A stretch of DNA of 64,000 bases from positions 62,001 through 126,000 of the forward strand of contig NZ_BSTL01000017.1 of NCBI RefSeq assembly GCF_030269485.1. Direction: 5' to 3'. The notes beneath the pieces are model-generated. The model saw only the letters and a program-made list of their open reading frames with translations, was not told the origin of the DNA and did no database searches. Shown in pieces: positions 45,835 through 56,000 of the stretch. The DNA comes from Actinoplanes sp. NBRC 103695. GTDB taxonomy: Bacteria; Actinomycetota; Actinomycetes; Mycobacteriales; Micromonosporaceae. Position numbers and translations under genes: made by a program. Within the stretch, counting starts at the first letter, position 1. Every line of letters starts with the position of its first letter.

Positions 45835-46968
45835 ATGCCCCTTGCCGCCTCGCCGGCCGCCGCCGCGATCATGACCGCCCTGGTCACGGCCGGTCCGCAG
45901 AGCCGGGTCGCGCTGGCCCGGCGGCTCGGGCTGTCGTCCGCGGCCATCACCAAGGCGGCCCGCCCGCTGATCGACGACGGTTACCTGCGTGAGCTCGGCG
46001 CCACCGAGCGCACCGGGCCGGGCGCCGGCCGCCCGGCCAGCCCACTCGCCGTGCGGCCCGAGCGGGAGTACTTCGCCGGCATCAAGCTCACCGGCGACGA
46101 GCTCATCGGGGTGGTCTGCGACCTCACCGCGACCGTCCGGGTCGTCGAGCACCGGCCGCTGCGCAGCGCCGACGTCGAGCACGTCGTCGGCGAGATCGCG
46201 GCGATGACCAGGGACCTGGCCGGCTGGGGCGCGCGGCGGCTGGGCCTGGCCGTCTCCGGTGACGTCGACCGGTCGTCGGGGCTGGTCCGGTACTCGCCGT
46301 TCCTGCGCTGGCACGACATCACCCTCGGCAAGCTGGTCGCGTCCGCCACCGGCCTCACGGTCACCGTGGAGAACGACGTCAAGGCGCTCACCACCGCCGA
46401 GCACTGGTTCGGTGAGGGCGCGGGAGCGGACTCGTTCGCGCTGGTCACCGTCGGCTCGGGGATCGGCTGCGGACTGGTCGTCAACGGCCGTCCGGTGTCC
46501 GGCTCGCACGGGGTGGCCGGGGAGATCGGGCACCTCGGCGTCGACCCCGCCGGGCCGGACTGCCACTGCGGCAGCCGGGGCTGTGTCGAGGCGATCGCCG
46601 GCACCGAGCCGATCGCCGCCGCCGCGCGCGCCGCCACCGGACGCGCCGACCTGTCCATCGACGACGCGTACGCGCTGGCCCGGGCCGGCAACGCCGGGGT
46701 GGCCGCGGTGTTCGCCCGGGCCGGTGAGGCCATCGGCCTGGGCATCGCGGCCGTCGCCAACCTGGTCGGCCCCGCCCGGATCGTGGTGTCCGGCGAGGGG
46801 CTCGCCGCATACGACCTGTTCGAGCCGCACATCCGCGCCGGTTTCGAACGTCAGGCGTTCGGCGCCGCCGCCGAGATCCCGCTGTCCATCCGGCCGCTCC
46901 CGTTCGAGGAGTGGGCGCGCGGCGCGGCGGCCGTCAGCATCCAGTCCCGCCTCGTACCCCTCGCATGA
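45835..46968 (+). CDS. ROK family transcriptional regulator
   Basis: The 377-residue protein has an N-terminal helix-turn-helix (QSRVALARRLGLSSAAITKAARPLIDDGYL) followed by a ROK sugar-kinase fold: YFAGIKLTGDELIG, GLVRYSPFLRWHDITL, VENDVKALTTAEHWFG, GEIGHLGVDP and the zinc motif CHCGSRGCVEAIAG. NagC/XylR-type ROK regulators of this form repress sugar genes until the sugar binds. It is followed after 10 bp by the GH27 alpha-galactosidase, so galactosides are the likely signal. No Shine-Dalgarno precedes the ATG, which fits a leaderless transcript. Confidence 0.9.
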   Translation: MPLAASPAAAAIMTALVTAGPQSRVALARRLGLSSAAITKAARPLIDDGYLRELGATERTGPGAGRPASPLAVRPEREYFAGIKLTGDELIGVVCDLTATVRVVEHRPLRSADVEHVVGEIAAMTRDLAGWGARRLGLAVSGDVDRSSGLVRYSPFLRWHDITLGKLVASATGLTVTVENDVKALTTAEHWFGEGAGADSFALVTVGSGIGCGLVVNGRPVSGSHGVAGEIGHLGVDPAGPDCHCGSRGCVEAIAGTEPIAAAARAATGRADLSIDDAYALARAGNAGVAAVFARAGEAIGLGIAAVANLVGPARIVVSGEGLAAYDLFEPHIRAGFERQAFGAAAEIPLSIRPLPFEEWARGAAAVSIQSRLVPLA

Positions 46969-46978
46969 TGGAGGTCAC

Positions 46979-48733
46979 GTGAAGAAGCTGGCCGCGGCGC
47001 TGTCCGGCGTCGTGCTCGTCCTCGGTGCAAGCTCCGTCCCCGCGTACGCCGACAGCGCTCTTGATCTTGCTGAGACGCCCTTGATGGGGTGGTCGTCGTG
47101 GAGCCTGCAATCCACCACCAGGCCCGGCGTCAATCCCGACGGCGACGCCAGCTGGCTCAACGAGGCGCGCCTGCTTCAACAGGTCGACGCGCTGGCCACC
47201 AGGCTCAAGCCCGCCGGGTACGAGTACATCAACATCGACGCCGGATGGTCCCGCGACATCGGGGACTGGGACAAGATCAACTACGACGGGTACGGGCGTG
47301 AGCTCGCCGCCCCGAACCGGTTCCCGCACGGCATGAAGTACGTCGCGGACTACGTGCACGCCCGGGGTCTGAAGGCGGGCATCTACCTCGCGGTCGGGCT
47401 CAACAAGACGGCCTACCACGACGGGCGGACGCCGATCTCCGGCGCGCCCGGCTGCGCCACGGCCGACATCGTCTACCCCGACCTGCGCACCACCAACGGC
47501 TGGGACAGCGCCTACAAGATCGACTTCGCCGACCCGTGCGCCACGAAGTACATCGACTCGCAGGCGCGGCTGATCGCCGGCTGGGGCTTCGACTTCCTCA
47601 AGCTCGACGGGGTCGGGCCGGGCTCGTTCAAGTCCGGCGAGAACTACGACAACCGGGCCGACGTGCGGGCCTGGCGGGCGGCGCTGGACCGGACCGGCCG
47701 GCCGATCCGGTTCCTGATCTCCTGGCAGCTGGACCGGAACTACGCCGCCGACTGGAAGGCAAGTTCGAACGGCTGGCGCATCGACACCGACGTCGAGTGC
47801 TACTGCGACACGCTCGTCACCTGGAACAACTCGGTGAAGGTGCGGTGGGACGAGGCGCCCGGCTGGCAGCCGTGGGCCGGTCCCGGTGGCTGGAACGACC
47901 TGGACGCCGTCGACGTCGGCAACGGCGAGATGGACGGCCTGACCAGGGACGAACGCCGGGCGTACATGACACTGTGGGCCATCTCGGCCGCCCCGCTCTA
48001 CACCGGCGACGACCTGACCAAGCTGGACGCGTACGGGATCAAGCTCCTCACCAACCGTGAGGTGATCGCCATCGACCAGCAGGGCGTGGCCGCACGCCCG
48101 GTGACCCCGACGGGCGCCGGCCAGGTCTGGGGCCTGCGAAACACCGACGGGTCCTACACGATTGCGCTGTTCAACCTGGGTTCCTTCGCGCAGACGGTGA
48201 GCGCTCGCTGGACCAGCTTCGGTTTCAGCGGACGCGCCGACGTGCGTGACGTGTGGGAGGGCCGGAACCTCGGCACTCGCGACGGCGGCATCACCGCCAC
48301 GATCCCGTCGCACGGCACGATGCTCTATCGCGTGACGCCGCGCTCCGGTGGCGCGGGCGTCAAGACCTACGAGGCCGAGGTGGCCACACCGGTGAACGGG
48401 GCGTCCGTCTCCGACTGTGCGGTCTGCTCCGGCGGCCGCAAGGTCGGCAACCTCTACAACGGCGGCGCGGTCCAGTTCCGCGGCGTCACGGCGCCCAGCA
48501 CCGGGACCTACCACGTGAACATCCGTTACCTGAGCGGCGACGCCCGCTCCGCGACGGTCTCGGCCAACGGCACGGCGCCGGCGACCGTGGCCTTCCCGTC
48601 CAGCGGGGGATGGGACCGGCCGGCCGTGGTCACGGTGCCGCTGCGGCTCACCGCCGGCCGGAACACGATCGAGATCGACAGCAGCTCCCCGGTCTACTCG
48701 CCGGACATCGACGCGGTCGACGTCCCGCGCTGA
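46979..48733 (+). CDS. secreted alpha-galactosidase GH27 with CBM35-type domain
   Basis: The 584-residue protein has a signal peptide (LAAALSGVVLVLGASSVPAYA) and the GH27 barrel: LAETPLMGWSSWSLQ, YINIDAGWSRD, FDFLKLDGVG with the nucleophile Asp ~210, WRIDTDVE with the acid/base Asp ~269, and GGWNDLDAVDVGNG. A beta-sandwich domain and a C-terminal CBM35/CBM6-like domain (YEAEVATPVNGASVSDCAVCSGG ... DIDAVDVPR) complete it. It releases alpha-galactose from plant galactosides outside the cell, with the CBM holding the polymer. GTG 46979 is preceded by GGAGG at four bases. It is co-transcribed with the ROK regulator. Confidence 0.9.
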   Translation: MKKLAAALSGVVLVLGASSVPAYADSALDLAETPLMGWSSWSLQSTTRPGVNPDGDASWLNEARLLQQVDALATRLKPAGYEYINIDAGWSRDIGDWDKINYDGYGRELAAPNRFPHGMKYVADYVHARGLKAGIYLAVGLNKTAYHDGRTPISGAPGCATADIVYPDLRTTNGWDSAYKIDFADPCATKYIDSQARLIAGWGFDFLKLDGVGPGSFKSGENYDNRADVRAWRAALDRTGRPIRFLISWQLDRNYAADWKASSNGWRIDTDVECYCDTLVTWNNSVKVRWDEAPGWQPWAGPGGWNDLDAVDVGNGEMDGLTRDERRAYMTLWAISAAPLYTGDDLTKLDAYGIKLLTNREVIAIDQQGVAARPVTPTGAGQVWGLRNTDGSYTIALFNLGSFAQTVSARWTSFGFSGRADVRDVWEGRNLGTRDGGITATIPSHGTMLYRVTPRSGGAGVKTYEAEVATPVNGASVSDCAVCSGGRKVGNLYNGGAVQFRGVTAPSTGTYHVNIRYLSGDARSATVSANGTAPATVAFPSSGGWDRPAVVTVPLRLTAGRNTIEIDSSSPVYSPDIDAVDVPR

Positions 48734-48737
48734 TCCG

Positions 48738-48782
48738 CGTCGTGGGTCCGTCCGGCGCCCCCTGACGGAGGGGCCCACGACG
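48738..48782. terminator. bidirectional hairpin between convergent genes
   Basis: CGTCGTGGG (48738-48746) pairs with CCCACGACG (48774-48782), and inside it TCCGTC pairs with GACGGA. The nested GC-rich stem lies between the stops of the alpha-galactosidase and the secreted protein and suits a terminator for both strands. Confidence 0.7.
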
Positions 48783-48792
48783 TCAAGCCGCG

Positions 48793-49749
48793 TCAGCCGG
48801 CGATCGTGACGGTGAAGGCGGCTCGGTTGGCGCCGTCGGTCTGCGTCTGGCTCGTCTTGCCCAGGGCCGCCTCCGTCAGGGCCTCACCGAGCGCGCCCGG
48901 GTCGCTGTCCGCCGGCGCTTGCAGGACGTACTCGACATCGAGGGTCTGACCCTCCGCCAGCGACGGCCAGTTGACGCCGCACTGCCAGCTCGAGCCTCCG
49001 GGCGGGGCGGGGAGCGCGCCGTCGGCAGAGCAGCCACCGTCCGGTTCCACCCACGGCCAGTCCGACAGCCCGGCCGGCAGAGCGAGCTCGAGCGGAACGA
49101 AGCTGTGCGAGGCGTCGCCGTCGTTGTGGATCGAGACCGGCAGACGGCCCTCGAAGTCGCCGTCGCCCTGCCGGGTCAGGGTGACGGCGCCGGCGGCGGT
49201 CACGGTCAGGTGGGGGAGTGGAGCGGGGGTGTAGGGCCGAGGGTCGTCGATCGAGCCGTCGGTGGCGCGGAACAGCACCGGGTAGGTGGCCCGGGCGCCG
49301 TCGACGTCGATCAGACCGGACTGCTCGGCGGCCCGCGCGAACGGCTGGGGCTTGGCCACGCTGCGGAAGGTCGCCTCGATGATCTGGGTGGAACCGGCGG
49401 GGATCGGGGGGTCGATCATGCAACCCCAGAGTCCGTGGCCGCCCTCGCGGCCCTCGAGGCCGCAGGACATCTGGTCCCCGCCGACCAGGGACAGGCCGTA
49501 GAAGGAGTGGGCGATCGGCTCGGTGAGCTGAACGCCGTCGAGATAGGGCCGGTCCGTGCCGTTGTGGATGGTGAACCGAAGCCGGCCCGTGTGCCCGGTG
49601 TACCTGGTCTGCGCCGGTTCGAAGATCAACGGCGCGACGGAGACCGTCACGCCGGGGGCGGCCGGTGCGGCCTGGGCCGCGACGGCGCCGGACAGCAGGA
49701 GGGATGTGGCCGCGGTCGCGATCGCGCCGACGCGCAGGACAGAGCGCAT
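48793..49749 (-). CDS. secreted protein of unknown function
   Basis: The 318-residue protein has a clear Sec signal (RVGAIATAATSLLLSGAVAAQA) and then two beta-rich halves. Each contains a phrase typical of CARDB/DUF11-like cell-surface sandwiches (LRFTIHNGTDRPYLDGVQLTEP; LPVSIHNDGDASHSFVPLELALPAGL). Two Cys pairs (MSCGLEG...WGCMID and GGCSADG...WQCGVN) probably form disulfides. I do not recognise a function. The ATG at 49749 follows GAGAGGACC. It is divergent from the polyketide synthase gene, with 272 bp between them. Confidence 0.75.
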   Translation of the reverse strand: MRSVLRVGAIATAATSLLLSGAVAAQAAPAAPGVTVSVAPLIFEPAQTRYTGHTGRLRFTIHNGTDRPYLDGVQLTEPIAHSFYGLSLVGGDQMSCGLEGREGGHGLWGCMIDPPIPAGSTQIIEATFRSVAKPQPFARAAEQSGLIDVDGARATYPVLFRATDGSIDDPRPYTPAPLPHLTVTAAGAVTLTRQGDGDFEGRLPVSIHNDGDASHSFVPLELALPAGLSDWPWVEPDGGCSADGALPAPPGGSSWQCGVNWPSLAEGQTLDVEYVLQAPADSDPGALGEALTEAALGKTSQTQTDGANRAAFTVTIAG

Positions 49750-50021
49750 GCAGGTCCTCTCATCGACTCCCGTGCCGGCCGGATGGAGCGTCCCGGCCGA
49801 TCGATGGCGATGAGCCTAGCCGAGTATCGGACGCCGCCGACGTGACGTGGTCCACATCGGATGTCGACCGGGATCTTCTGTCTCATCACCGACTGCAACT
49901 AATTGAAGATCGTATATAGCGGCTGGTCAGCGGGTGATCATGTGGTGGGGGTCCTCCGTTCACGTCGAAGTTTGTCGGGAACGACAAGCCGATGTCGTAA
50001 TCACGCGGCATTGTTGCGTCC
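49750..50021. promoter_or_regulatory. divergent control region before the polyketide synthase gene
   Basis: The 272-bp gap has an AT-rich core (TAATTGAAGATCGTATATAG, ~49900-49919) that is the best promoter zone, and a perfect inverted repeat TTGTCG-GGAA-CGACAA (49972-49987) 34 bp before the synthase start. The repeat could be a regulator site or an mRNA hairpin. No regulator gene is adjacent. Confidence 0.45.
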
Positions 50022-53000
50022 GTGATCACGACGATTGTGGATCTGCTGGGTCAGCACGCCGCGCAACGGCCGGACAAGGTGGCCTTCACTGCGGGTGACC
50101 GGGCGATCACGTTTGCCGAGCTGGCCGCGTTGACGGGGCGGTTCGCGAGCGGGCTGGCCGCCCTCGGCCACCGGCGGGGCGAGCCCGTCCTGATCTGTGT
50201 GCCCGCGGGCATCGACGCGGTCGTCGCGTTGCTCGGCACCGTGCGGGCCGCCGGGATCGGCGTACCCGTGAACCCCAGATCCTCCAGCGCCGAGCTTGCC
50301 GGTCTCGCCGAGGACGGCGCGCCCTCGCTCACCGTGACCGCCCACGGCGCGACGACCGTCGCCGACGTACTCGCCGCAGGCGAGGGCGGCGAGCCGCGCG
50401 ACGACCTCGGGCCGGACGAGGACGCCTGGATCCACTACACGTCGGGCAGCACCGGCCGGCCCAAGGGCGTGGTCTCCAGCCAGAGGCACTGGCTGTCGAT
50501 GATGGACCGGTCCCTGGTCCGGCACCTGGGTGTCAACGAGCGCGACCGGCTGCTGTGGCCGCTGCCGCTGTTCCACGCGCTCGGGCACGCCCGGTGCGTG
50601 CTCGCGGTGACCGTGATCGGGGCGACCGCGACGATCCTCGACCACCCTTCCGACGACGATCTCATCGAGGCGCTGCGGACCACCTCGCCGACGATCCTCA
50701 CCGGGGTGCCGACCACCTACCACCGGCTGCTCGCGACGCTCGGCGACCGGCAGGTCGAGAGCACCCTGCGGATGTGCGTCACCGGGGGAGCGCCGTGCCC
50801 GCCCGAGATGCGCGCCGGGGTCCGGACAGCACTCGGGGCGCCCCTGGTCAACACCTACGGCAGCACCGAGACGTGCGGCACGATCGCGATGGAGACGCCG
50901 GGGCAGGAGATCGTCGCCGCCGGGTCGGTCGGCCGGCCGCTCACCGAGGTGCGGATCGCGGACCCGCGTACGGGCGCCGAGCTGCCCCGCGGCGCCGAGG
51001 GTGAGGTGCGGGTCCGCGGCGAGAGCGTGATGCGCGGCTATCACCGGCAGCCCGAGGCGACCGCGGCGGTGCTGGCCGACGGCTGGTACCGCACCGGCGA
51101 CCTGGGGAAACTGGTCGACGGGGAACAACTCGTGCTGACCGGCCGCGCCGGCGACCTGATCATCCGCGGCGGCGCCAACGTGCACCCCGCCGAGATCGAG
51201 CGGGTGCTGCTCACCCTGCCCGGCGTGGCCGACGCCGCCGTGGCCGGGCGCCCGCACCACCGGCTCGGGCAGGTCGCCGTGGGGTATGTCGTGCCCGCCC
51301 ACGACCGCATCGACGCGGCCGAGCTGCTCGCCGCCACGCGTCGCCGGATGTCCGCGGCCAAGGCGCCCGACGAGATCGTGCTCATCGACGCGGTCCCGCG
51401 TACGGCATCGGGAAAGGTCATCCGGCACGAGCTCGCCGCGCGGCAGGGGACCGGCCACGACGACCCCGTCGCGATCATCGCGATGGCCTGCCGCTATCCG
51501 GGCGGCGTCACCTCACCCGAGGACCTGTGGTCGCTGGTCGACAAGGAGGTCGACGCGATCAGCCCGTTCCCGTCCGACCGCGGCTGGGCCGACGACCTGT
51601 ACGACCCCGACCCGGACCGGGCCGGGCACAGCTACGCCCGGGCCGGTGGCTTCCTCGACGACGTGAGCGGCTTCGACCCGGCGCCGTTCGCGATCGGTGA
51701 CGCCGAGGCGATGGCCATGGACCCGCAGCAGCGGCTGCTCCTGATGTCCGCGTGGGAGCTGTGGGAACGCGCCGGGATCGCCCCCGCGTCGGTGCGCGGC
51801 AGCGACGTCGGCACGTACGTGGGCCTGATGTACCGCGACTATCCGAGCCTGGCCGGCGCCGAACCGAGCGGCGAGCTGGAGGGCCACCTCGGTCTCGGCT
51901 CGGCGGGCAGCGTCGCGTCCGGCCGGATCGCGTACACCTTCGGCCTCACCGGCCCGGCCGTCACGATCGACACCGCCTGCTCGTCGTCCCTGGTCGCGGT
52001 GCACGAGGCCGCCGCCGCCATCCGGGCCGGCGAGGTCTCGATGGCCATCGCCGGCGGCGCCACCGTGATGGCCACGCCCGACGCGTTCGTGGGATTCAGC
52101 AGGCTGCGCGGGCTCGCCCAGGACGGGCGGATCAAGGCGTTCTCGGCCACCGCCGACGGCACGAGCTGGGGCGAGGGCGCCGGGCTGCTGCTGCTCGAAC
52201 GACTCTCCGACGCCCGCCGCCACGGCCATCCGGTGCTCGCGGTGCTGCGCGGCTCGGCGGTCGGCTCGGACGGCGCCTCCAACGGCATGGCCGCCCCGCA
52301 CGGGCCCGCCCAGCAGCGGGTGATCCGCGCGGCGCTGACCGACGCCGGCCTGGGCCCCGCCGACGTGGACGCGGTCGACGCGCACGGCACCGGCACGCTG
52401 CTCGGCGACCCGATCGAGGCGCAGGCGCTGCTGGCCACGTACGGGCGGGACCGGCCCGCCGGGCGCCCGCTGTGGCTCGGCACGGTGAAGTCCAACATCG
52501 GTCACACGCAGGCGGCGGCCGGGGTGGCCGGGGTGATCAAGATGGTCGAGGCGATGCGCCACGGCCGGCTTCCGCGCACCCTGCACGTCGACCGTCCCAA
52601 CGACCACGTCGACTGGACCGCCGGTGACGTGCGGCTGCTGACGTCCGCGCGGCCGTGGCCCTCACTCGACCGGCCGCGGCGGGCGGCGGTGTCGTCGTTC
52701 GGCATCTCCGGCACCAACGCGCACGTGATCATCGAGCAAGGGTCTTTTGAGGAGGTGGCGCCGTCTGGTGACGGTCCGCTGCTGGTCTCCGCCGCCGATC
52801 CTTCCGCGCTGCGTGCCTACGCCGTCCGGCTGCTGGAGCACGGCCCGGTCCCTGCTGCTGCTCTGGGCGTCCGCGCGGCGTTGCGGCATCGGGCGGCCGT
52901 GCTGGACGCCGATGCGCTCACGGCGCTGAGCGCGGGGCGGGCCCATCCCTCCCTCGTCCTCGGGGACGGGCGCCCGTCGGCCGCCAAGGTCGCGTTCGTC

Positions 53001-56000
53001 TTCCCCGGGCAGGGCTCGCAGCGCGCCGGGGTGCTGCCGTTCGACGTGTTCCGGGCCGCATACGACCAGGTCATGGCCGCGCTGGGCGATCCGGTTCCGC
53101 CGGGCGCCGACCTCGACCGCACCGAGTACGCGCAGCCGCTGCTGTTCGCGTACGGCGTGGCTTCGTACCGTCTGCTCGAATCCTGGGGTGTGCGCCCCGA
53201 CGTGCTGGCCGGGCACTCGATCGGCGAACTGGCGGTCGCGCACGTCGCCGGGATCCTCTCCCTGGACGACGCCGCGACGCTGGTCTCCGCCCGCGCCCGC
53301 CTGATGGGCGCGCTGCCGTCGGGCGGTGCGATGGTCGCCGTCGACGCGTCCGAGGAGTCGGTGCGGCCCCTGCTCCGCGACGGCGTCTCCCTGGGCGCGA
53401 TCAACGGCCCGCGCTCGGTGGTGCTCTCCGGCGACGCCGAGGCGGTCGAGGAACTCGCCGCTTCCCTGCGGGAGCGCGGCCACCGGACCCAGGCGCTGCG
53501 GGTCAGTCACGCTTTCCATTCGGTACGGATGGAGCCGATGCTCGCGGAGTTCGAGCAGGTGGCGGCTTCCCTGACGTACGCGGATCCGGCCGTGCCCATC
53601 ATCTCCTCCCGGACCGGCCGCCCCGCCGCCGGCGACGACCTGCGCTCGGCGCACTACTGGGTCCGGCAGATCCGCGAGGCGGTGCGCTTCGGCGACGTGG
53701 TCGCCGCCCTGCCCGACCTGGTCGTCGAACTCGGCCCCCGCGCGTCCCTGGCCGCCCTCGTCCCCCAGGGTGTCCTCGCCGTCTCGGCCGACGCGGCGGC
53801 CACGCTCTGGGCGCGCGGCGTCGACGTGGACCGCGACGCGCTGCTCGGCCCCGCCGACCCGCGGGTGGCCGCGAACCTGCCGACGTATCCGTTCGCCCGC
53901 CGCCGTTTCTGGCTCGCCGACGGCGCCCCCGATCGCCGCGCCGCCGGGTCGCACGTCACGATGCTGGAGGTCCCCGGCACGGGCCGGCACGTGGCGCATG
54001 TGACGCTGTCCGCCGCCGCCCAGCCGTGGCTGCGCGACCACCGCATCGGCGGCGACGCGCTGCTTCCCGGGACGCTGTTCATCGAGCTGGCCACGTCGTT
54101 CGGCGGCTGGGCGGGCGTGCCGGTGCTGGGCGAGCTGACCATCGAACGTCCCGTACCCGTCGCTGACACCGACATCGACCTGCAGCTGGTGCTCGGCCCG
54201 CCGGACCCCGACGGCGGTCGCGCCCTCGACGTCTACGTCCGCGACGACTCCACCTGGACGCCCCACGCCTCGGGCCGCTGCCTGCCTGTTACCGACGCCG
54301 ACGGCTGGTCCTTGGCCGGCGACTGGCCACCGGCCGGGGCGGAACCGGCCGACCTCTCCGGCCTCTACCCGGGCTCCGGCTACGGGCCCGCCTTCCAGGG
54401 ACTGGTGGGGGCGTGGCGGGACGACGAGGCGGTCTACGCGGACGTCCGGCTGCCCGGTGCCGCCGGCAGCTGGTCCGGGCTGCACCCCGCGCTCCTCGAC
54501 GCGGCGCTGCATCCCGCCCGGCTCCTGCCCGGCGCGGACAGCTCTCCCCGGATGCCGTTCGTCTGGTCCGGCGTCCGGCGCTTCGGCGACGCCGCGTCCA
54601 CGGCCCGCGTCCGGATCGCGTCGCCGGGCCCGGACCGCCTCAGCGTGCGGGTGGCCGACGTGACGGGACGCCCGCTGCTCGAGATCGGCGAGCTGACCGT
54701 ACGGGCCCTGCCCCAAGCGCTCTATCGGCCCACCTGGACACCGCTGCCGCAACCGCGGCCGGCCGGATCGCAGCCGGTGGTGCTCGACGCCGTCGTCCCC
54801 GCGGCCGCGAGCCCCGCCGAGGTTCACGACCATGTCTCCGCGGTGGTCTCCCGGTTGTCCGAGCTGGCCACCGGCACCGACCACATCGTCGTGGTCACCA
54901 CCTCGGCGGCCGTGACCGGGCTCGCCCGGGTGGCCGCCGCCGAGTACCCCGGCCAGGTCTCCCTGGTCCACCTGGACGACACCGGCGAGTCCCGCGAGGC
55001 GCTTCCCGCCGCGATCCAGGCCGCCGCCACGACGCCCGAGGTCCACGTCACGAACGGCCGGATCGGCACCATGCGCCTGATCCGGGCCGCGACGACGCCG
55101 TCCGCGGGTGCTCCCGGATTCGGTACCGGCACGGTGCTCATCACCGGCGGCGCCGGCGCCCTGGGCCAGTTGCTCGCCCGGCATCTCGTCGCCACGTACG
55201 GCGTCCGGCACCTCCTGCTCGTGAGCCGCCGCCCCGCCGACGTGACGATCGACGGCGCGACGGTCACCGTGCGGGCCTGCGACGCCGCCGATCGGGACGC
55301 GCTCGCCGCCACGATCGCCGCGGCGGACCCGCCGGTGACCGCAGTGGTGCACGCCGCCGGCGTGATCGACGACGGCCCGATCGAGTCACTCACCCGCGAA
55401 CGCACCGACGCCGTGCTGCGGCCCAAGGTGGACGCCGCCTGGCATCTGGACGACCTCACCCGGGACCTGGCGGCCTTCGTGTTGTGCTCGTCCGCATCGG
55501 GGCTGCTCGGCAATCCCGGCCAGGGCGCCTACGCGGCGGGGAACGCGTTCCTCGATGATCTGGCCCGTCGCCGCCGTGCCGGCGGGCGGCCCGCGTTGTC
55601 GCTGGCCTGGGGGCCGCTGGCTCTCGACGGCGGGATGCCGGTGGGGCGCTCCCACCTGCGTCCGATGGTGCCCGCGGAGGTGACCGCGGCCTTCGACGCG
55701 GCGCTGCGTGCGGACGAGGCGGTGCTCGCTCCGATCAACTTCGACACGGCCGTCCCGACCAGCCCGGCGGAGCGCCGGCCCGCATCGTCCCAGGCCGCCG
55801 ACCACCTCCGCGGCCTGTCCGGCGACGAACTGACCGCCGCGCTGGAAACCCTGGTCCGCGACGAAGTCGCCGCCGAACTGGGCCGGACCGACCCGACCAC
55901 GGTCGACATCCGGGGCGCCTTCACCGATCAGGGCCTCGACTCGGTGAGCTCCATCCAGCTGCGCACCCGGCTGGTCGCCAGCACCGGGGTGGCCATGCCC

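Noticed and set aside
52662..55352. Long antisense open frame under the polyketide synthase, and similar ones under other genes
   Set aside because: High GC at third codon positions keeps antisense frames open; the translations are Arg/Gly/Pro/Ala-rich with no family motifs, while the sense frames have complete catalytic domains.
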